Assembly (NCBI RefSeq): GCF_014204975.1
Contig: NZ_JACHMM010000001.1
Coordinates: 1-64,000, forward strand
Source: Jiangella mangrovi
GTDB taxonomy: Bacteria; Actinomycetota; Actinomycetes; Jiangellales; Jiangellaceae
DNA: 64,000 bases
Reading direction: 5' to 3'
The notes under the pieces: generated by a model
What the model was told of the DNA's origin: nothing
Database searches by the model: none
Seen by the model: only the letters and a program-made list of their open reading frames with translations
Program-made: the position numbers and the translations under genes
Part shown: positions 40,339-48,466 of the stretch, one piece after another
Position numbering within the stretch: position 1 is the first letter of the stretch
Layout of the letters: each line of letters starts with the position of its first letter

Positions 40339-41513
40339 CGCCCGTGACGCATCCGACTGCAGGTCAGTCCATCCACGAGCTGCCCACACCGTTCGCGGTC
40401 CTCGACGACGCCGCGCTGGAGCACAACCTCGCCACCATGGCGGCGTGGTGCCGCGACCACGGCGTGGAGCTGCAGCCGCACGGCAAGACGACCATGGCGC
40501 CGGCGCTGTTCCGCCGCCAGCTGGCCACCGGCGCCACCGGCATCACCGCGGCGACACCCGCCCAGGTGCGGATCATGCGCGCGCACGGAGTGCCGGCGGT
40601 GCAGTTGGCGAACGAGCTGGTGCAGCCCGCCGAGGCGGCCTGGATCGCGGGCGAGCTGGCCGGCGGCGACGGGTTCGGCTTCCGCGCGTGGGTGGACTCC
40701 GTCGACGGTGTCGAGATCCTGCAGGCGGCCGCGGCTCCCACGGGCGCCGTCGTCGACGTCCTGCTCGAGGTGGGCACGCCCGGCGGTCGCACCGGCACCC
40801 GCACGAAGGCCGACCGCGACACCGTCCGGGCCGCCGTCGACAGTGCGCCGAACGTGCGGCTGACCGGCGTCGCCGGCTACGAGGGCTCGGTGGCGGGCGA
40901 CCGCACGCCGCCGTCGCTGGCCGCCGTCCGCGCCTACCTGGAGTCGCTGCGGGCGGCGGGCGAGGAGCTGCGCGACGACGTGCCGTCGGACGGGCTCGAC
41001 GGCGGCCTCGTGCTGTCGGCCGGCGGGAGCATGTTCTACGACGTCGTGGCCGACGTGCTGGGCGGCGGCGGGCGGGTGGTCGTGCGCAGCGGCTGCTACG
41101 TCACGCACGACTCCGGCATGTTCCACCGCAACTCGCCGCTCGACGGGCCGGACGCGCCGGTCCGGCTGCGGGCCGCGCTCACCGTCTGGGGCACCGTCGT
41201 GTCGCGGCCGGAGCCGGACCGCGCCTTCCTCGACGTCGGCCGCCGCGACGCCTCGTTCGACCAGGGGCTGCCGATCCCGCTCGCCGTCCTCCCCCGGGGC
41301 GCGACGACGGCGCAGCCGCTGGACGGCGCCGAGGTCACCGCGCTCAACGACCAGCACGCGTTCCTCGCCGTCGCGGCCGGCAGCTCGATCGCCGTCGGCG
41401 ACCGCGTCCAGCTGGGCATCTCGCACCCGTGCACCACCTTCGACAAATGGCGGGCGATCCCGCTCGCCGGGGCCGGCGGCGTCGTCACCGACATCGTCGA
41501 GACCTGGTTCTGA
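40335..41513 (+). CDS. D-serine dehydratase / D-threonine aldolase-like PLP enzyme (DSD1 family)
   Basis: A 392-residue fold-type-III PLP enzyme. The PLP lysine is in LQPHGKTTMAP, just after an alanine-racemase-like N-terminal strand (ELPTPFAVLDDAALEHNLATMAAW). The metal-binding His and Cys of the DSD1 group are in GISHPCTTFDKW near the C-terminus. Family members deaminate D-Ser/D-Thr-like amino acids or cleave beta-hydroxy amino acids. The GTG at 40335 overlaps the PIG-L stop (GTGA); a second GTG three codons later is possible. With the D-aminoacylase elsewhere in the putative regulon it hints at D-amino-acid use. Confidence 0.85.
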   Translation: MTPVTHPTAGQSIHELPTPFAVLDDAALEHNLATMAAWCRDHGVELQPHGKTTMAPALFRRQLATGATGITAATPAQVRIMRAHGVPAVQLANELVQPAEAAWIAGELAGGDGFGFRAWVDSVDGVEILQAAAAPTGAVVDVLLEVGTPGGRTGTRTKADRDTVRAAVDSAPNVRLTGVAGYEGSVAGDRTPPSLAAVRAYLESLRAAGEELRDDVPSDGLDGGLVLSAGGSMFYDVVADVLGGGGRVVVRSGCYVTHDSGMFHRNSPLDGPDAPVRLRAALTVWGTVVSRPEPDRAFLDVGRRDASFDQGLPIPLAVLPRGATTAQPLDGAEVTALNDQHAFLAVAAGSSIAVGDRVQLGISHPCTTFDKWRAIPLAGAGGVVTDIVETWF

Positions 41514-41534
41514 CCCCACCCCGGAGGTGGCCGC

Positions 41535-43091
41535 ATGAGTGCCTGGGTCGACCAGTCACGCGTCATCCGGTTCGAGGGACCGGCGGCGTTCTCGCCCCGG
41601 TTCGTCGGGCCGCCGGTCCTGCGGTGGGCGCCGGTGCCCGCGGCCACCCGCTTCGAGGTCGCCGTCGCCGACCGCGAGCGCGTCGTCTGGACCGGGTCCT
41701 TCCCGACCGAGGCCGCCGACCTCGCCGAGGCCTGGCCGCTGCTCCCCCTCGGCCCGGTGGACGTGCTGGTCCGCGGCTTCGACGGCGAGCGCGAGGTCGC
41801 CGTCCGCAAGCACCGGCAGTTCTGGAAGGTGCCGGGGTTCGACGGCGTCAGGCCCGCCCCCGCCGACTGGACCGGCGCCGTCCACCGCGCCGTCGGCTAC
41901 CTGCTCCAGCCGGCCCGCGACGAGGTCGACGGCTACGAGGACGGCTACCCGCGCAGCGCGTGGAGCTCGTTCGAGGACACCGTGACGGGGCTGCGCGGCC
42001 GGTTGGCGTTCCCCGCGCAGCACCACGCCAGCTACATCCACGCCTACCTGACCTACGCCGACCGCTTCCCGGACCACCCGCAGGCGGCCGAGGCGGAACG
42101 GCAGGCGCTGGAGTACGGGCGGTGGCTGCTGGAGCATCGCCTTCCCGACGACTGGCGCCTGGGCGGACTGTCGCCCTCGACGGTGCTCGAGGGCGGGTTC
42201 GGCGGCTGGGTCGAGGGCGACCACGTCACCGTGTTCCGGGCCGCGCGCGTCGGCGAGGTCATGCTGCGGCTGTTCGCACGCACCGGCGACTCGCGGTACC
42301 TGGACCGCGCCGCCCGCATCGGCGACGTCATGGTCGACCTGCAGAACCCGGACGGCTCCTGGCCCTTCCGCGTCGACCCGCGCACGGGCGAGCCCAGCAT
42401 CGGCTACACCTCCGCCGTCGTGACCCCGCTGTGGCTGCTCACGCTGCTCGGCGAGCTGCCCGACGCGCCCGGGACGGCGCAGCAGCGGGCGGCTGCCGCG
42501 GCCAAGGGCGAGGCCTGGCTCCTGGCCGGTCCCGTCGCCGACGGCCGGTGGGAGGGCATGTACGAGGACATCCCCGAGACGCCGCCGTGGAGCAACCTGC
42601 AGCACTGGGACACCAACGAGACCATCCGCTACCTGCTCTCCGGCCGCTGCGACGTCCCCGATCGGGTGGCCTTGGCCGCCCGGCTGAACGCCTACATTGA
42701 GGACCAGTTCGTGGTGTGGGCGCCCGAGGAGTCCCCCGTCCCGCCGCACTGCCCGACGCCGACGGTGCTCGAGCAGTACCGCTGCTACTGGCCCATGGAG
42801 GTGCACACGGGCCACTGGCTGGTCTCGCTGCTCACCCTGCACCGCTCCACCGGCGACGACCGCTACCTGGACCGCGCGGTGGCCGCCGCCAACGCCATCG
42901 TCGCCGGCCAGGACGAGCAGGGCTCGCTGTCGACCTGGGGACTGGACACCCGGTTCGGCACCCGCCTGGTGACCATGGACTGGCCCGGCTGCAACGCGGT
43001 CGCCGTGACAGCCCTGCTGCACTGGTCCGCCTACGTCGACGCCCTGAGCGACCCCGCCGCCGAGCTCGGGCCTGCCTTCGAGAGCCTCTAA
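41535..43091 (+). CDS. Six-hairpin glycosidase-like protein of unknown specificity
   Basis: A 518-residue protein with no signal peptide. The N-terminal beta domain (about 1-100, VLRWAPVPAATRFEVAVADRE) resembles a fibronectin/Ig-like module. From about 105 onward, helical hairpins repeat with tandem motifs (DSRYLDRAARIGDVMVDLQNPDGSWPFRVD and DDRYLDRAVAAANAIVAGQDEQGSLSTWG), typical of an (alpha/alpha)6 barrel as in uronate hydrolases, epimerases and pectate-type enzymes. I cannot assign a family number. It follows the DSD1-like gene by 21 bases with GGAGG before the ATG, so it is the third gene of the copy-C operon. Confidence 0.7.
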   Translation: MSAWVDQSRVIRFEGPAAFSPRFVGPPVLRWAPVPAATRFEVAVADRERVVWTGSFPTEAADLAEAWPLLPLGPVDVLVRGFDGEREVAVRKHRQFWKVPGFDGVRPAPADWTGAVHRAVGYLLQPARDEVDGYEDGYPRSAWSSFEDTVTGLRGRLAFPAQHHASYIHAYLTYADRFPDHPQAAEAERQALEYGRWLLEHRLPDDWRLGGLSPSTVLEGGFGGWVEGDHVTVFRAARVGEVMLRLFARTGDSRYLDRAARIGDVMVDLQNPDGSWPFRVDPRTGEPSIGYTSAVVTPLWLLTLLGELPDAPGTAQQRAAAAAKGEAWLLAGPVADGRWEGMYEDIPETPPWSNLQHWDTNETIRYLLSGRCDVPDRVALAARLNAYIEDQFVVWAPEESPVPPHCPTPTVLEQYRCYWPMEVHTGHWLVSLLTLHRSTGDDRYLDRAVAAANAIVAGQDEQGSLSTWGLDTRFGTRLVTMDWPGCNAVAVTALLHWSAYVDALSDPAAELGPAFESL

Positions 43092-43103
43092 CTCACCCTG
43101 CCG

Positions 43104-44105
43104 TCAGTGGGGCGCGGCGGCGGCCTCGGGCGAGAGTGGGACGGCGTCGGGCTCGGCGCCCTCGGGAGCCGAGGGCGGCGGCTCCGAGCCCGTCCCGCCG
43201 ACCTCCGCCACGGTGATACCGGCCAGCACGATCAGCCCGCCCGCCATCTGCGCTGCCGTGAGGTTCTGCCCCAGCCAGGCCCAGGCGACGACCGCGGACC
43301 CGACCGGCTCGGACATGCCGATGACGCCGCAGGCGGTCGGCGAGATGTGCCGCAGCGCGGCGAGGTTCAGCCCGTACGCCACGATCGTCCCGAACAGGAT
43401 GATCCACAGCACCGTCGTCCACGCCGGCACGCTCCACCCGTCCAGGGCGCCGAGCAGCGAGGTCGAGCGGCCCAGGGGCGCGAGGTCGACGGTCCACCAG
43501 GGCTGCACGACCGCCCAGAACAGCGCCGCGAACGCGAACATCCAGAAGGTCAGCGAGAGCGAGTCGCGGTGGCCGGTCATCCGCGAGCCGATGAGGTAGT
43601 AGCTGGCCAGGCACGCCGCCGCACCGAACGCGGCCAGCACGCCGACCGCGTCGAGGCCCATGTCGGTCCAGACCTGCGCGACCAGCGCGAGCCCGATCAG
43701 CGCGACGCCGATGCCGAGCCAGGTCTGGCGGCGGATGCGCTGGCGCAGGACGGCCCAGCTGAACAGTGCCACCATGGCCGGCGCCGTGAACTCCAGCAGC
43801 AGCGCGATGCCCACCGGGAGCCGGTCGATCGCCGTGAAGTAGAGCCACTGCACCAAGGCGCCGCCGGCGACGCCCAGCGCGATCAGGAACGGCAGCTCCC
43901 GCAGCCCGATCCGCAGCCGGCCCGGGGCCAGCACGAGCACCGCGACCAGCAGGATCAGGGCGGCGCCGGTCGAGCGCAGCGCCGCCAGCACGGACGGTTC
44001 CACCCCGGACCCGAGCGCGACCTTCGACATGGACGCGTTCACGGAGAAGAACACCGCGGCGAGGCAGACGTAGACCACGCCCCGGAACTGGTTCTGACGG
44101 CTCAT
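43104..44105 (-). CDS. EamA-family (drug/metabolite transporter) exporter
   Basis: A 333-residue membrane protein with ten predicted helices in two EamA halves (about 8-140 and 150-290). It includes FFSVNASMSKVAL, LEFTAPAMVALFSWAVLRQRI and the second-half equivalent ISPTACGVIGMSEPVGSAVVAWAWLGQ. A hydrophilic acidic tail follows (about 300-333). RhaT/YdcZ-type relatives export amino acids or metabolites; the substrate here is unknown. It is convergent with the six-hairpin gene, with 12 bases between stops. Confidence 0.88.
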   Translation of the reverse strand: MSRQNQFRGVVYVCLAAVFFSVNASMSKVALGSGVEPSVLAALRSTGAALILLVAVLVLAPGRLRIGLRELPFLIALGVAGGALVQWLYFTAIDRLPVGIALLLEFTAPAMVALFSWAVLRQRIRRQTWLGIGVALIGLALVAQVWTDMGLDAVGVLAAFGAAACLASYYLIGSRMTGHRDSLSLTFWMFAFAALFWAVVQPWWTVDLAPLGRSTSLLGALDGWSVPAWTTVLWIILFGTIVAYGLNLAALRHISPTACGVIGMSEPVGSAVVAWAWLGQNLTAAQMAGGLIVLAGITVAEVGGTGSEPPPSAPEGAEPDAVPLSPEAAAAPH

Positions 44106-44149
44106 CGGGCGACAGTAGTCAAACCGGGCTTTGCTCCTCAACCCCCATC

Positions 44150-44728
44150 TCACGGACGGGGGACGACGGCGACACCTGCGGCCACCGCGGCGGCCCGGTA
44201 CGCCGTCGCCAGGCTGTCGGCGGTCTCGTGGGCGTTGAGGCCGCTCGGGTTCGGCAGCACCCACAGCTCGGCCCCGGCCAGATCCGAGGGCTGGCGCCCC
44301 GCGACGGCGCGAGGCCGGGCGAACGCCGTCCGGTAGGCGGTGATGCCGAGCACCGCGACCACCCGCGGCGCGATCCGCGCGACCCGCGACGCCAGAGCCA
44401 CGGACCCGGCCCGCAGCTCGGCCGCCATCAGCTCGTCGGCCCGCGCGGTCGCCCGGGCGACGAGGTTGGTGATGCCGAGGCCGCGGCCGGTGAGGTACGC
44501 GTCGTCCTCGGGCGACGTGCCGCCGGTGACGTCGATGAGGCGGTCGACGATGCCGGCGCGGTACAGCGCCGGGTAGAACCGGTTGCCCGGCCGGCCGAAG
44601 TGCGTCTGCACGGCCACCGTCATGAGGCCGGGGTTGATGCCCACGAACAGCAGCCGGACGTCCGGCCCGAGCAGGTCCGGGAGTGTGCCGTCGCGGAACG
44701 CCTCCAGCTCCGCCCGCGTGAACCCCAC
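44150..44728 (-). CDS. mug: Mismatch-specific (G:U/T) uracil-DNA glycosylase, Mug family
   Basis: A 192-residue base-excision enzyme. FVGINPGL contains the catalytic Asn of the GINPG motif, and the minor-groove wedge motif is LPNPSGLNAH. FGRPGNRFYPALYRAG is also family-typical. It removes uracil or ethenocytosine opposite G. I start at the GTG at 44728; TACGCT six bases upstream could be the -10 of a leaderless transcript, although the -35 is poor. It is not clearly linked to its neighbours. Confidence 0.88.
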   Translation of the reverse strand: MGFTRAELEAFRDGTLPDLLGPDVRLLFVGINPGLMTVAVQTHFGRPGNRFYPALYRAGIVDRLIDVTGGTSPEDDAYLTGRGLGITNLVARATARADELMAAELRAGSVALASRVARIAPRVVAVLGITAYRTAFARPRAVAGRQPSDLAGAELWVLPNPSGLNAHETADSLATAYRAAAVAAGVAVVPRP

Positions 44729-44757
44729 GCCCGCAGCGTAGCCGTGCGCCCGGGCGA

Positions 44758-45561
44758 TCAGCCGAGGGTGATGCGGCGGACGAACTCCAGCACGACGGGG
44801 TGCGCGGGGTCGATGAGGTGCCCACCCGAGACGACCGCGGCCGACGCACGTGGCAGGCCGCCGGCCAGTCGCGGGACCACCCGGCGCAGCGGGGCGGGCG
44901 ACTCCGACGCCGACACCAGCAGGGTCGGCACGTCGATGGCGGCGAGGTCGTCGCCTGTCAGCTCCAGCGGCGCCGCGCTGAGGTCGAGGCCCCGGCCGCG
45001 GATCTCGGCCAGCACGGCGCGGCCGCCGGCCCGCAGCAGCTCCCGTACGTCCGGCTCCAGCCGCTCCCAGGTCTCGTCGCCGAGGGCCACCCGGACGACG
45101 GCCTCGGCGGCCTGGGCGGGGTCGTCGCCGGTCGCCGCGAGGACCTTCGCCCGCAGCTCCGCCGCCCACGCGCGGGTGTCGCCGTCGACGGTGAACAGGG
45201 CCGGCTCGAGCAGCACCAGGCCGTCGACCCGCTCCGGCCGCGTGTGGGCCAGCTCCAGCGCGATCAGCCCGCCCGTGCTCCGGCCCACGACGACCGCCGT
45301 GTCCGCGCCGAGGCGGTCCAGCAGGGCGGCGGCGTCGGCCACCTGGTCGTCGAGGTCGGTGGTCTCGAACGGCTCCGGAGCGGAGCTGCGGCCGTAGCCG
45401 CGGCGGTCGTAGACGACGCAGGTGCCGAGGGTGCCGAGCCGGACCGCGGCGGGCTCCCAGAGGGCGGCCGAACTCGGGCTGCCGTGGATGCCGAGGATGA
45501 CCGGACCGTGTCCGTGTGCCTCGTAGTACAGATCGACGCCGTTGGCGACCGCACTCGGCAT
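44758..45561 (-). CDS. Alpha/beta hydrolase
   Basis: A 267-residue hydrolase. The oxyanion-hole strand is LGIHGSPSSAALW. The nucleophile Ser is in VVGRSTGGLIAL. Further elements are VYDRRGYGRSS, the acid in TLLVSASES and the catalytic His in VSGGHLIDP. Closest in style to esterase/haloperoxidase-like enzymes; no specific substrate can be named. It lies 29 bases upstream of mug on the same strand, and the two may be transcribed together. Confidence 0.85.
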   Translation of the reverse strand: MPSAVANGVDLYYEAHGHGPVILGIHGSPSSAALWEPAAVRLGTLGTCVVYDRRGYGRSSAPEPFETTDLDDQVADAAALLDRLGADTAVVVGRSTGGLIALELAHTRPERVDGLVLLEPALFTVDGDTRAWAAELRAKVLAATGDDPAQAAEAVVRVALGDETWERLEPDVRELLRAGGRAVLAEIRGRGLDLSAAPLELTGDDLAAIDVPTLLVSASESPAPLRRVVPRLAGGLPRASAAVVSGGHLIDPAHPVVLEFVRRITLG

Positions 45562-45615
45562 GCCGTCACCGTACGCCCGCCCGCCGGACCGTACCAGACC
45601 GTTGTGACCAGGTAG

Positions 45616-45652
45616 GACGGGCCCGAGCCGCCATGTGCGGCCCGGGCCCGTC
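45616..45652 (-). terminator. Terminator of the M64 peptidase gene
   Basis: The stem GACGGGCCCGAGCCGC (45616-45631) pairs with GCGGCCCGGGCCCGTC (45637-45652) at 15 of 16 positions around a 5-base loop CATGT. It starts 23 bases after the peptidase stop on the minus strand. Confidence 0.8.
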
Positions 45653-45675
45653 GACGCGGTTCGATCAGGTGTCGC

Positions 45676-48306
45676 TCAGAGCCCCGAGCACTCCCCGGTC
45701 GCGGTGCCGCGGATCTCGTTGTCCGCGCCGAAGTCGCGGACCGGAGCGCTGCTGCCGGAGCAGGTGAGCCGGCCGGCGAACGAGTTGCCCGCCAGGATCG
45801 GCCCGTACGCCTCGCCGTACTGGGTGTACCGCTCCTCCGACGCGTTGCCGGGAACCCGCCCGTTGCCGGTCAGGGCGACCGACCCGCGGAACGAGGACCC
45901 GACGGCGGTGACGCCCTCGACGGTGTCGCCGATGCGCACCTGGCCGGCCAGCGTGGAGCCGAGCACCTGAATCTCACCGGCGCCGTCGGCCAGCAGGCTG
46001 CCGGCCACGGTGCTGTCCTTCACGACCAGCGACGCGCCGTTGCGGACGGTCACCGTGCCCGCCACCGTCGCGCCGTCGAGGCAGGTGACGCCGCTGGTGA
46101 CCAGCAGCGACCCGGCCCGCGGCCCGGTGATGGTCTGGGTGCACTCGAGCTCGGCGCCCGGGACCACCGTCGCGGTGTACGACTCCGCCGCGCCGATGTT
46201 GCCGGCGGGGTCGACGGCACGGTGCTCGACGGTGTGCGTGCCGTAGCCCGGGACGAACGGGCCGTTCGGGTCGTCGGGACCGTAGGACTGCTCGAACGTC
46301 GCCTTCGACAGGCCACCCGTGCCGAGGTTGCCGTAGGTGAGCGCCTTGACGTCCTGGCCGGAGTGGCGGAACTCGAACGGCGAGACCGGCATCGGCTTCT
46401 CGGGGAACCCGAAGTAGTTGAACCAGCCGTCGCCGTTGAGCCGCAGCTCGCCGACGACGTAGGGCTCGCCGTCCCAGCCGGTGCGGTCGTCCTGCGGCGT
46501 GAGCAGCATGTCCCAGCCGTCGAAGTAGATGCCGTGGCCGTCGTCCGACGTCATCGTCGCCAGCGGCTCGGACAGCGTGCGCGGCGCCGTCGGCATGGCG
46601 TTGTCGACGGTCCAGGTGACGGTGTCCGACGCGCCCGGAGCGGCCGGGTCGGTCACCGTCGCCGTCAGCTCGTGCGTGCCCGCCGGCAGGTCCAGCGAGC
46701 CGAGGTCCAGCACGCGTCCGTCGCCGGAGCTCGGGACGGCCGCGCCGTTCAGCGTCCACGCGACGCCGAACACGCGGTCGGCGGCGTGCGAGGTCTCGAC
46801 GTAGACGACCTCGTCACCGGCGACCGGCCGGACGGTCGGGCTCGACCCGGTGATCTCCGGCGCGACGGTGTCGGCCGCCGCCGGGTCCGAGCCGACGGTC
46901 CACGAACGCGTCTGGACGAACCGCGCGCCGTTGTAGCCGGAGTTGGTCGCGGAGGTGGCCGTCGACGGGTTGCGCACCCAGTCGATGCCGTCCGGGCCGA
47001 CGGGGTCGCGGACCTCGACGTGGACGGTGGTGCCCGGTTCCAGGCCCAGCGCCCCCAGGTCCAGGTGGCGGGTCCCGGTGGCGAGGACCGGGCCGGCCGG
47101 ACCGCCGCTGCGCCACGTCACCTGCAGGTCGTGGAAGCGCGGGTGCGGGGTCTGCAGCCAGAGGACGCCGTCCCGTGCGACGGTGCCCGCGGGCGTGGAG
47201 AGCAGGCTCATCTGGCCCTTGTCGCGCTGGCCGGTGATGCGCGCGACCATGTGCTCGAGGCCGACCTGGTCGAAGTAGAAGCCGATCCACCGCATCATCG
47301 AGTGCGAGCTCGGCCGCCAGACGTTGGAGCCGTTGTAGGTGCCGCTCTCGTACCCGTCCGGGTCGGCGCCGCGGATGGGGCCGCCCGAGAGGCTCTCCTC
47401 GCCGAGCCAGCGCCACCACTTGTGCTGGTTGGCGACCATCTGCTCCGACGTCTGCCGGGTGTGGTGGAACGAGCTGGGCTCGTTGTTGCCGTGCGGCGGT
47501 CCCGGCGTCGGCCGGTTGGAGTACGGGTACTCGTCGGCCAGCGTGCCCAGCGAGTGGCCCAGCTCGTGCAGCGAGATCAGCGGCGACTGCGGGCTGCCGC
47601 CGGACGCCGTCGCGTCACGGCCGCCGATGCCGCCGTAGGTGAACGTGTTCGAGATGGCCAGCGTCTGCACGTTCTGCGGGCCCTGCCCGGTGAACACGCC
47701 CGGCGCCAGCCCGAGCACGGGCGCGACGTAGGAGTTCAGGTACATCTGGCGCTGCTGGTTGCCGCTGCAGCGCGGATCGCCGAGGATGCCCGGCGCCAGC
47801 GGATACGCGGGGTTGGGGTGGCCGGGGCAGGAGCCGGTGGCGCCGGCCAGCGCCGGGCCGTAGGTGATCCCGCGGGCCAGCGGGTTGGTCAGGCCGTCGG
47901 AGTACCAGAGCCGCAGCGGCGTGTTCTTGCCGTCCTTGACCTGGTCCGACGCGTCCTCCTCCGGGTCGCGGCGCACGCCGGAGTCCTGCGACACGATCTG
48001 CAGCAGGTAGACGTTGATGTAGTCGCGGTAGGTGCGGAAGGGCTCGACGCCCCACTGGATGGCCTGGTTGCGGTCGACGTCCTCTTCGCACCGGTCCATC
48101 TGGTCGGCCGTGTAGCCGTCACAGATGACGATGAGGTTGAGGCGCTCGCTCGGCGCCCCCGTCTCCTGGAGCGGGACGACTCGCGCACTGCCCACCTCCG
48201 GCCACTGCGGCAGCGCCTCGTTGGCCGACGGGACGCCCGCCATGGGCACCGTCAAGAGGCCTGCCGCCAGGGCCGTCGGCGCGAGCGCGGCGACGATCTT
48301 CTTCAT
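45676..48306 (-). CDS. Secreted M64-family metallopeptidase with beta-helix C-terminus
   Basis: An 876-residue exported protein. The signal peptide is about 1-28. The catalytic zinc motif H247-E248-x-x-H251-x-x-G-x-x-x-D258 (HELGHSLGTLADEY) and the met-turn-like HSMMRWIGFYFDQ place it in the M64 (IgA-peptidase-like) group, with LNLIVICDGYTADQM typical of the N-terminal part. Ig-like segments follow (about 395-650). The last 150 residues are short repeats with small and charged residues alternating (GSLLVTSGVTCLDGATVAGTVTVRNGA...), which look like a beta-helix, and several cysteines. It probably degrades or binds extracellular proteins; IgA as a target is not implied. Confidence 0.88.
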   Translation of the reverse strand: MKKIVAALAPTALAAGLLTVPMAGVPSANEALPQWPEVGSARVVPLQETGAPSERLNLIVICDGYTADQMDRCEEDVDRNQAIQWGVEPFRTYRDYINVYLLQIVSQDSGVRRDPEEDASDQVKDGKNTPLRLWYSDGLTNPLARGITYGPALAGATGSCPGHPNPAYPLAPGILGDPRCSGNQQRQMYLNSYVAPVLGLAPGVFTGQGPQNVQTLAISNTFTYGGIGGRDATASGGSPQSPLISLHELGHSLGTLADEYPYSNRPTPGPPHGNNEPSSFHHTRQTSEQMVANQHKWWRWLGEESLSGGPIRGADPDGYESGTYNGSNVWRPSSHSMMRWIGFYFDQVGLEHMVARITGQRDKGQMSLLSTPAGTVARDGVLWLQTPHPRFHDLQVTWRSGGPAGPVLATGTRHLDLGALGLEPGTTVHVEVRDPVGPDGIDWVRNPSTATSATNSGYNGARFVQTRSWTVGSDPAAADTVAPEITGSSPTVRPVAGDEVVYVETSHAADRVFGVAWTLNGAAVPSSGDGRVLDLGSLDLPAGTHELTATVTDPAAPGASDTVTWTVDNAMPTAPRTLSEPLATMTSDDGHGIYFDGWDMLLTPQDDRTGWDGEPYVVGELRLNGDGWFNYFGFPEKPMPVSPFEFRHSGQDVKALTYGNLGTGGLSKATFEQSYGPDDPNGPFVPGYGTHTVEHRAVDPAGNIGAAESYTATVVPGAELECTQTITGPRAGSLLVTSGVTCLDGATVAGTVTVRNGASLVVKDSTVAGSLLADGAGEIQVLGSTLAGQVRIGDTVEGVTAVGSSFRGSVALTGNGRVPGNASEERYTQYGEAYGPILAGNSFAGRLTCSGSSAPVRDFGADNEIRGTATGECSGL

Positions 48307-48466
48307 GCGGTCTCCGTCTCACCTGCACGTACCTCGTCACGGACGCGAGTCTGACCCGGCCCGTGATGAGAATGGTGCTCGGTGACGCTACCGGGCACCC
48401 GGTGACATGGCACCCGACAGATGACGGAAGATCGCCCCGCCCCGTCCGACCTCCGACGAAGGATCG

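Noticed and set aside
36895-40389. A 1,164-codon open frame on the minus strand opposite the alpha-galactosidase and PIG-L genes.
   Set aside because: It is a by-product of high GC: repetitive Arg/Gly/Val/Gln composition, no known domain, and it crosses the non-coding palindrome and two promoters.
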